Shown piece by piece: positions 59,746 through 64,000 of a stretch of 64,000 nt of DNA. Made by a program: the position numbers and the translations under genes. Numbering within the stretch: position 1 is the stretch's first letter; every line of letters starts with the position of its first letter. The stretch lies in contig NZ_CP107989.1 in the NCBI RefSeq assembly GCF_041435015.1, positions 3,906,001 to 3,970,000 of the forward strand, read 5' to 3'. Source of the stretch: Streptomyces canus (lineage in GTDB: Bacteria; Actinomycetota; Actinomycetes; Streptomycetales; Streptomycetaceae). The notes under the pieces are model-generated. The model saw only the letters and a program-made list of their open reading frames with translations, was not told where the DNA came from and ran no database searches.

Positions 59746-60836
59746 GAGGGAGGCCCGTCCCTGCGGGTCAGCAGCCAGGGCTCGACGACGCCGAGTCCAC
59801 GCACCGGCCGCTGCCACATCGGCTGGAGTGCGAAGCGGTACGTCGGCGGCTCCTCGCCCTCCTTCTCCGCGGTGGCCGCGGCCTCGGCCGCCTCGGCCTC
59901 GGAGGCGGGCGCCTCGCCGGTGCGGATCAGCTCCTCCGCGAAGGCGCTGTCGACGAGAACGGCGTCGCGGGGAGCTATCGAGGTCAGCCGGGAGGCGAGG
60001 TTCACCGTCGTACCGAAGACATCGCCCATACGGGTGGTCACCGTGCCGAAGGCGATGCCTACGCGCAGCTCGGGCATGGTCTCGTCGTTCGCCATGGTCT
60101 CGATCAGCCGCAGGGCGATCTCCGCGGCCACCGCCGCGTCGTCGGCCGCGTACAGCACCTCGTCACCGAGCGTCTTGATGAGCCGCCCGCCGCGCGCGGC
60201 GACGAGGTCGGCGGCGGTGGTCTCGAAGGCCTCGACGAGCTCGCCGAGCTCCTCCTCCTCCATACGGCGGGTCAGCCGCGTGAACCCGACCAGGTCGGCG
60301 AAGCCGACGCACAGCCGCCGGTCGACCATCTCCTCGTCGTCGGCGGCCTGCACGACCCGCCCAGCCGATGCGGAGAGCTGGCGGCGCCAGACGTAGACGA
60401 GGAACTCCTCCAGCTCGGGCAGGAGCAGCTCGATGATCGGGTACGTCACCTCGGTGCGGGTCATGCCCGGCTCCGGGGGGTCGGTCAGGCCCTCCAGGAA
60501 GGAGTCGATCTGCCACTCGGCGAGCCGGGCGGTGGTCTGCCCGGTGGACCGCGCCACCTGGACGGCCATGGCCTCGCTCAGCAGCCCTGCCTCGACGAGA
60601 CCGGCGAGGCGGCGCAGCGCCAGGACGTCCGCCTCGGTGAAGGCCTTGGCCTGGCCGACGTCGGCGAAGCCCATCGCCCGCCAGAAGCGGGTGGCCAGCT
60701 CCATGGAGACACCGGCGGTGCGGGCCGCCTGAAAAGGGGTGTAACGCCGCTCTGCGCCGAGGATGAGCTGCTCGAGACGCACGGCGAGCGGGTGCGGGGT
60801 CGCGTCCGCGCCGGAGCCCGTGTCGTCTGCGGTCAC
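59742..60836 (-). CDS. cya: Class III adenylate cyclase
   Basis: 364 aa from GTG. The N-terminal part (about 1-165) is a helical regulatory region resembling the autoinhibitory domain of actinobacterial Rv1264-type cyclases ('AARTAGVSMELATRFWRAMGFADVGQ'). The catalytic domain (about 180-330) has 'CVGFADLVGFTRLTRRMEE' with a metal Asp, 'GGRLIKTLGDEVLYAADD' with the second metal Asp, and 'VRVGIAFGTVTTRMGDVFGTTVNLASRL' with the Asn/Arg transition-state region. It makes cAMP, which in Streptomyces acts through CRP in spore germination and development. No membrane helix. Confidence 0.94.
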   Translation of the reverse strand: MTADDTGSGADATPHPLAVRLEQLILGAERRYTPFQAARTAGVSMELATRFWRAMGFADVGQAKAFTEADVLALRRLAGLVEAGLLSEAMAVQVARSTGQTTARLAEWQIDSFLEGLTDPPEPGMTRTEVTYPIIELLLPELEEFLVYVWRRQLSASAGRVVQAADDEEMVDRRLCVGFADLVGFTRLTRRMEEEELGELVEAFETTAADLVAARGGRLIKTLGDEVLYAADDAAVAAEIALRLIETMANDETMPELRVGIAFGTVTTRMGDVFGTTVNLASRLTSIAPRDAVLVDSAFAEELIRTGEAPASEAEAAEAAATAEKEGEEPPTYRFALQPMWQRPVRGLGVVEPWLLTRRDGPPS

Positions 60837-60982
60837 GCCTGCTGCCCTTCCGATCTGTCACGGTCAGGTATCGACCGGCCTCAACTGTACGGCAGGTGTG
60901 CGCCAGCTCACGTCCTCACTCCTTCAGGTGGAGCGGGGAGATCGTGGGTGGCTGATGTCTTCCGTCGTCCGCGGGGCGTCGT

Positions 60983-61011
60983 GGCTGGTCGCGCAGTTCC
61001 CCGCGCCCCTG
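60983..61011 (+). repeat. Dispersed GC-rich motif copy
   Basis: GGCTGGTCGCGCAGTT then CCCCGCGCCCCTG: identical to the common core, in the cya-birA gap, ending 13 bp before the birA stop. Confidence 0.85.
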
Positions 61012-61023
61012 ATGTGTCGATGC

Positions 61024-61887
61024 CTACGCGGGTCGCAGGTGCACGATGTCTCCTGCACCCACCGGTTCCTGTACGCCCTCCTCCGTCGCGATCACCAAAC
61101 GGCCGTCGCCGTCCACCGCGACCGCCTCGCCGACCAGTGAGCGGTCACCCGGCAGCTCCGCCCGTACCGTCCTTCCCAGCGTCGCGCACCCCGCCGCGTA
61201 CGTCTCCTGGAGTCCGCTCACCGTCGGGTCGCCCGCCGCCGTGCGCCACCGCTCGTACCACTCCTCCAGGGAGCGCAGGACGGCCCGCAGCAGGGGGTCC
61301 CGGTCCGTGCTCACCGCTCCGGCCAGCAGCAGCGAACCCGCGGTCGGGACCGGCAGCTCGTCCTCCCGGAGGGTGACGTTGATGCCCACGCCCACGACGA
61401 CGCCGCCCTCGCCCGCCCGCTCCGCGAGGATTCCGCCGGCCTTGCGTTCCTCGCCGCCCACGGTCACGAGCAGGTCGTTGGGCCACTTCAAGGCCGTATC
61501 GACACCTGCGGCCCGGGACAGCCCCGTCGCCACCGCCACCCCCGTCAGCAGCGGCAGCCAGCCCCAGCGGGCCACCGGCACATCACCGGGCGTCAGCAGA
61601 ACGGAGAAGAACAAGCCCGACCTCGGCGGCGCGGTCCACTGGCGGTCCAGGCGGCCCCGCCCCGCGGTCTGCTCCTCGGCGACGAGGACCGCGCCCTCGG
61701 CCGCCTTGCCCGCGCCGGCACGGGCGACCAGGTCGGAGTTGGTGGAGCCGGTGCCGGCCACCACCTCGATCCCGGACCACAGCCCGCCCTCCCGCACCAG
61801 CCCGCGGCGCAACGCGGCCGCGTTGAGGGGTGGCCGGTCGAGGTCCGACCAACGGCTGTCGTCTCCTGAAGCATCTCGCGGCGTCAT
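61024..61887 (-). CDS. birA: Biotin-[acetyl-CoA-carboxylase] ligase
   Basis: 287 aa. It joins biotin, via biotinyl-AMP, to the lysine of carboxylase BCCP subunits. The catalytic-core motifs are 'AGTGSTNSDLVARA', the biotinyl-AMP loop 'TAGRGRLDRQWTAPP' and 'ALKWPNDLLVTVGGEERKAGGILAE', with 'GVGINVTL' after it. It lacks the N-terminal DNA-binding domain of E. coli BirA, so it is a monofunctional (class I) ligase. It is divergent from pccB, whose partner alpha subunit is a biotin acceptor. ATG 61887 is 7 bp after TAGGGT. Confidence 0.95.
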   Translation of the reverse strand: MTPRDASGDDSRWSDLDRPPLNAAALRRGLVREGGLWSGIEVVAGTGSTNSDLVARAGAGKAAEGAVLVAEEQTAGRGRLDRQWTAPPRSGLFFSVLLTPGDVPVARWGWLPLLTGVAVATGLSRAAGVDTALKWPNDLLVTVGGEERKAGGILAERAGEGGVVVGVGINVTLREDELPVPTAGSLLLAGAVSTDRDPLLRAVLRSLEEWYERWRTAAGDPTVSGLQETYAAGCATLGRTVRAELPGDRSLVGEAVAVDGDGRLVIATEEGVQEPVGAGDIVHLRPA

Positions 61888-61900
61888 GCAAGCCACCCTA
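61888..61900 (-). promoter_or_regulatory. -10 element directly before birA
   Basis: TAGGGT (61895-61900 on the minus strand) ends 7 bp before the birA ATG; leaderless start likely. Confidence 0.45.
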
Positions 61901-61998
61901 GGTGTGTGAAACGCCGCACTGCTGATTCGGAGGGGCACCACTACTCTACGGATGAGTAACCGTCCCCCCTTTTGAGCAGGCAGGGAGCCGCGATCCCG

Positions 61999-63591
61999 AT
62001 GTCCGAGCCGGAAGCGACCGACATTCACACCACCGCGGGCAAGCTCGCGGATCTCCAGCGTCGTATTGACGAGGCGACGCACGCCGGCTCCGCACGCGCC
62101 GTCGAGAAGCAGCACGCCAAGGGCAAGCTGACGGCCCGTGAGCGCATCGAGCTCCTCCTGGACGAGGGCTCCTTCGTCGAGTTGGACGAGTTCGCCCGGC
62201 ACCGCTCCACCAACTTCGGTCTGGAGAACAACCGCCCCTACGGCGACGGTGTCGTCACCGGCTACGGCACGGTCGACGGCCGCCCCGTCGCCGTGTTCTC
62301 CCAGGACTTCACCGTCTTCGGCGGCGCGCTGGGCGAGGTCTACGGCCAGAAGATCGTCAAGGTGATGGACTTCGCGCTGAAGACCGGCTGTCCGGTCATC
62401 GGCATCAACGACTCCGGCGGCGCCCGGATCCAGGAGGGAGTGGCCTCCCTCGGCGCCTACGGCGAGATCTTCCGCCGCAACACCCACGCCAGCGGTGTCA
62501 TCCCGCAGATCAGCCTGGTCGTCGGTCCCTGCGCCGGCGGAGCCGTGTACTCCCCGGCGATCACCGACTTCACGGTCATGGTCGACCAGACCTCGCACAT
62601 GTTCATCACCGGCCCCGACGTCATCAAGACGGTCACCGGTGAGGACGTCGGCTTCGAGGAGCTGGGCGGCGCCCGCACCCACAACGCGGTGTCCGGCGTG
62701 GCCCATCACATGGCCGGGGACGAGAAGGACGCCATCGAGTACGTCAAGCAGCTGCTGTCGTACCTGCCGTCCAACAACCTCTCCGAGCCGCCGGTCTACC
62801 CGGAGGAGGCGGACCTCGCGATCACCGACGAGGACCGCGAGCTGGACACGCTCGTGCCGGACAGCGCGAACCAGCCGTACGACATGCACACGGTGATCGA
62901 ACACATCCTGGACGACGCCGAGTTCTTCGAGACGCAGCCGCTGTACGCGCCGAACATCCTCACCGGCTACGGCCGTGTCGAGGGCCACCCGGTCGGCATC
63001 GTGGCCAACCAGCCGATGCAGTTCGCCGGGTGCCTCGACATCACCGCGTCCGAGAAGGCGGCGCGCTTCGTCCGCACCTGCGACGCCTTCAACATCCCGG
63101 TGATCACCTTCGTCGACGTACCGGGCTTCCTCCCCGGCGTCGACCAGGAGCACGACGGCATCATCCGCCGCGGCGCCAAGCTGATCTACGCCTACGCGGA
63201 AGCCACCGTCCCCCTCATCACGGTGATCACCCGCAAGGCCTTCGGCGGCGCCTACGACGTCATGGGCTCCAAGCACCTCGGCGCGGACCTCAACCTCGCC
63301 TGGCCGACCGCCCAGATCGCCGTGATGGGCGCCCAGGGCGCGGTCAACATCCTGCACCGCCGCACGATCGCGGAGGCGGAGGCGGCCGGAGAGCTGGAGG
63401 CGACCCGCGCCCGCCTGATCCAGGAGTACGAGGACGCCCTTCTCAACCCCTACATCGCGGCCGAGCGCGGCTACATCGACTCGGTGATCATGCCGTCGGA
63501 CACCCGCCGCCACGTGGTCCGGGGCCTGCGCCAGCTGCGCACCAAGCGCGAGTCCCTGCCCCCCAAGAAGCACGGCAACATCCCCCTCTAG
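61999..63591 (+). CDS. pccB: Propionyl-CoA carboxylase beta subunit
   Basis: 530 aa, the length I recall for Streptomyces PccB. The carboxyltransferase transfers CO2 from biotin to propionyl-CoA giving methylmalonyl-CoA, an extender unit for polyketides and branched fatty acids. Oxyanion-forming glycine pairs are '[22 protein letters not shown]' for the first domain and '[18 protein letters not shown]' for the second. Substrate-pocket residue Asp in '[26 protein letters not shown]' fits the propionyl-preferring type. ATG 61999 is 12 bp after AGGGAG. It is followed 17 bp later by the epsilon subunit. Confidence 0.96.
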   Translation: MSEPEATDIHTTAGKLADLQRRIDEATHAGSARAVEKQHAKGKLTARERIELLLDEGSFVELDEFARHRSTNFGLENNRPYGDGVVTGYGTVDGRPVAVFSQDFTVFGGALGEVYGQKIVKVMDFALKTGCPVIGINDSGGARIQEGVASLGAYGEIFRRNTHASGVIPQISLVVGPCAGGAVYSPAITDFTVMVDQTSHMFITGPDVIKTVTGEDVGFEELGGARTHNAVSGVAHHMAGDEKDAIEYVKQLLSYLPSNNLSEPPVYPEEADLAITDEDRELDTLVPDSANQPYDMHTVIEHILDDAEFFETQPLYAPNILTGYGRVEGHPVGIVANQPMQFAGCLDITASEKAARFVRTCDAFNIPVITFVDVPGFLPGVDQEHDGIIRRGAKLIYAYAEATVPLITVITRKAFGGAYDVMGSKHLGADLNLAWPTAQIAVMGAQGAVNILHRRTIAEAEAAGELEATRARLIQEYEDALLNPYIAAERGYIDSVIMPSDTRRHVVRGLRQLRTKRESLPPKKHGNIPL

Positions 63592-63608
63592 CCCTGCCGG
63601 GAGCCGTC

Positions 63609-63818
63609 ATGAACATCAAGGTCGTACGGGGTAACCCCACCCCGGAGGAACTCGCCGCCGCCCTGGCGGTGGTCCGGGCCCGCGCCGCGGCGGCGACGAC
63701 AACGCCGTCCGGCGCCGAGGAGCAGAGCGCCGCGTGGTCCGACCCGTCACGGATCGCGGGCCACCGCCTGCCCCAGCCGGGGCCCACCTCGTGGGCGCGC
63801 ACCTACTGGCCGGGGTAG
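63609..63818 (+). CDS. pccE: Acyl-CoA carboxylase epsilon subunit
   Basis: 69 aa, ATG with GGGAGCC upstream. 'IKVVRGNPTPEELAAALAVVRARAAAA' near the start and 'AWSDPSRI...PQPGPTSWARTYWPG' at the end are the typical marks of the small epsilon subunits that bind PccB/AccB-type carboxyltransferases in actinomycetes and increase activity. It lies 17 bp after pccB. The Trp-rich C-terminus is conserved in the family. Confidence 0.92.
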   Translation: MNIKVVRGNPTPEELAAALAVVRARAAAATTTPSGAEEQSAAWSDPSRIAGHRLPQPGPTSWARTYWPG

Positions 63819-63841
63819 GGCGGCCCACCTGTCGGAGAAGT

Positions 63842-63857
63842 TGAGTACGCGTACTCA
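63842..63857. promoter_or_regulatory. Perfect 16-bp palindrome before the right-end gene
   Basis: TGAGTACGCGTACTCA equals its own reverse complement. It lies 36 bp upstream of the ATG at 63893, where it could serve as operator or promoter element. Confidence 0.6.
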
Positions 63858-63892
63858 GGCGCCCTCCGCGAAATCGCCGCACGCTGGAAACC

Positions 63893-64000
63893 ATGCTGTG
63901 GTCCGACCCCGAGAACGAACCGCCCAAGGAACTGCGCGACACGCAGGAGATGCTTCGGCGTCTGAGCATCTTCCTGGCGCTGGCCATGGTGCTCGCGATG
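63893..64000 (+). CDS. Membrane protein, 5' part only
   Basis: 36 codons are visible, running off the window. It begins 'LWSDPENEPPKELRDTQEMLRRLSIFLALAMVLAM', i.e. an acidic cytoplasmic N-terminus, a short charged helix and the beginning of a transmembrane helix. The ATG is weakly supported by GGAAA upstream. Not enough sequence to assign a family. Confidence 0.6.
   Translation, partial: MLWSDPENEPPKELRDTQEMLRRLSIFLALAMVLAM

Overview
This is a high-GC (roughly 70 percent or more by eye) actinobacterial chromosome segment, almost certainly Streptomyces. The signs are strong third-position GC bias, many GTG and some TTG starts, a mycothiol conjugate amidase, a GTP-type PEP carboxykinase, a propionyl-CoA carboxylase with a small epsilon subunit, and a TTA (bldA-type) codon in one secreted-protein gene. 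From memory, not checked, the order pckG, mca, greA, threonine dehydratase, cystathionine gamma-synthase, msrA, hutH, GGDEF gene, enoyl-CoA hydratase, adenylate cyclase, birA, pccB matches the core of the Streptomyces coelicolor chromosome (about SCO4979 down to SCO4926). The window is therefore mostly conserved core with small accessory inserts. No rRNA, tRNA, CRISPR array, prophage or insertion sequence was found.

Layout. 0-0.3 kb: tandem copies of a longer repeat that carries a dispersed 28-bp GC-rich motif. 0.33-4.7 kb: four-gene operon (anchored solute-binding-like protein, TelA-family protein, lipoprotein joining a solute-binding-like region to a von Willebrand A domain, small membrane protein). 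4.9-7.8 kb: pckG, divergent from a hemolysin-III/TrhA membrane protein. 7.9-10.1 kb: MFS exporter with its TetR regulator. 10.1-16.2 kb: Mut7-C RNase-like protein, thioredoxin-domain protein, and a membrane-linked NB-ARC/TPR STAND protein. 16.5-27.4 kb: mca and a small membrane partner, DUF4307 protein, greA, DrrAB-type exporter, threonine dehydratase, MarR, sigma-like protein with a small membrane protein, metB, msrA.

27.4-30.5 kb is visibly less GC-rich and holds small hypothetical genes, including a PD-(D/E)XK nuclease-like protein divergent from a DUF4291 protein; it looks like an accessory insertion. 30.5-38 kb: XRE regulator and SDR, a HEAT-repeat protein with a MerR-HEAT regulator behind a MerR-type promoter, a second msrA, an AI-2E-type permease, a bldA-candidate DUF5829 protein, and a VOC protein. 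38-41.3 kb: an iron-box-controlled siderophore uptake operon with binding protein and two permeases but no adjacent ATPase. 41.3-42 kb: a higher-order minisatellite (95-bp units of three roughly 32-bp subunits).

42-57.4 kb: zinc alcohol dehydrogenase with divergent XRE regulator, monooxygenase-globin fusion, two gene remnants (SnoaL-like and the tail of an ECF41 sigma factor), a large secreted subtilase, a MacB-type ABC exporter, an L,D-transpeptidase, a short sortase substrate, a lipoprotein, histidine ammonia-lyase and a GAF-GGDEF diguanylate cyclase. 57.4-58.1 kb is non-coding and carries a 29-bp tandem repeat. 58.1-64 kb: enoyl-CoA hydratase, Thr/Pro-rich protein, class III adenylate cyclase, biotin ligase, pccB, epsilon subunit, and a gene running off the edge.

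Two themes recur. Many genes have a -10 hexamer 6-7 bp before the start codon and so look leaderless. Several promoters carry clean palindromes that look like local operators. The least explained coherent units are the TelA/VWA operon at the left end, the MerR-HEAT pair and the nuclease-like/DUF4291 divergent pair.
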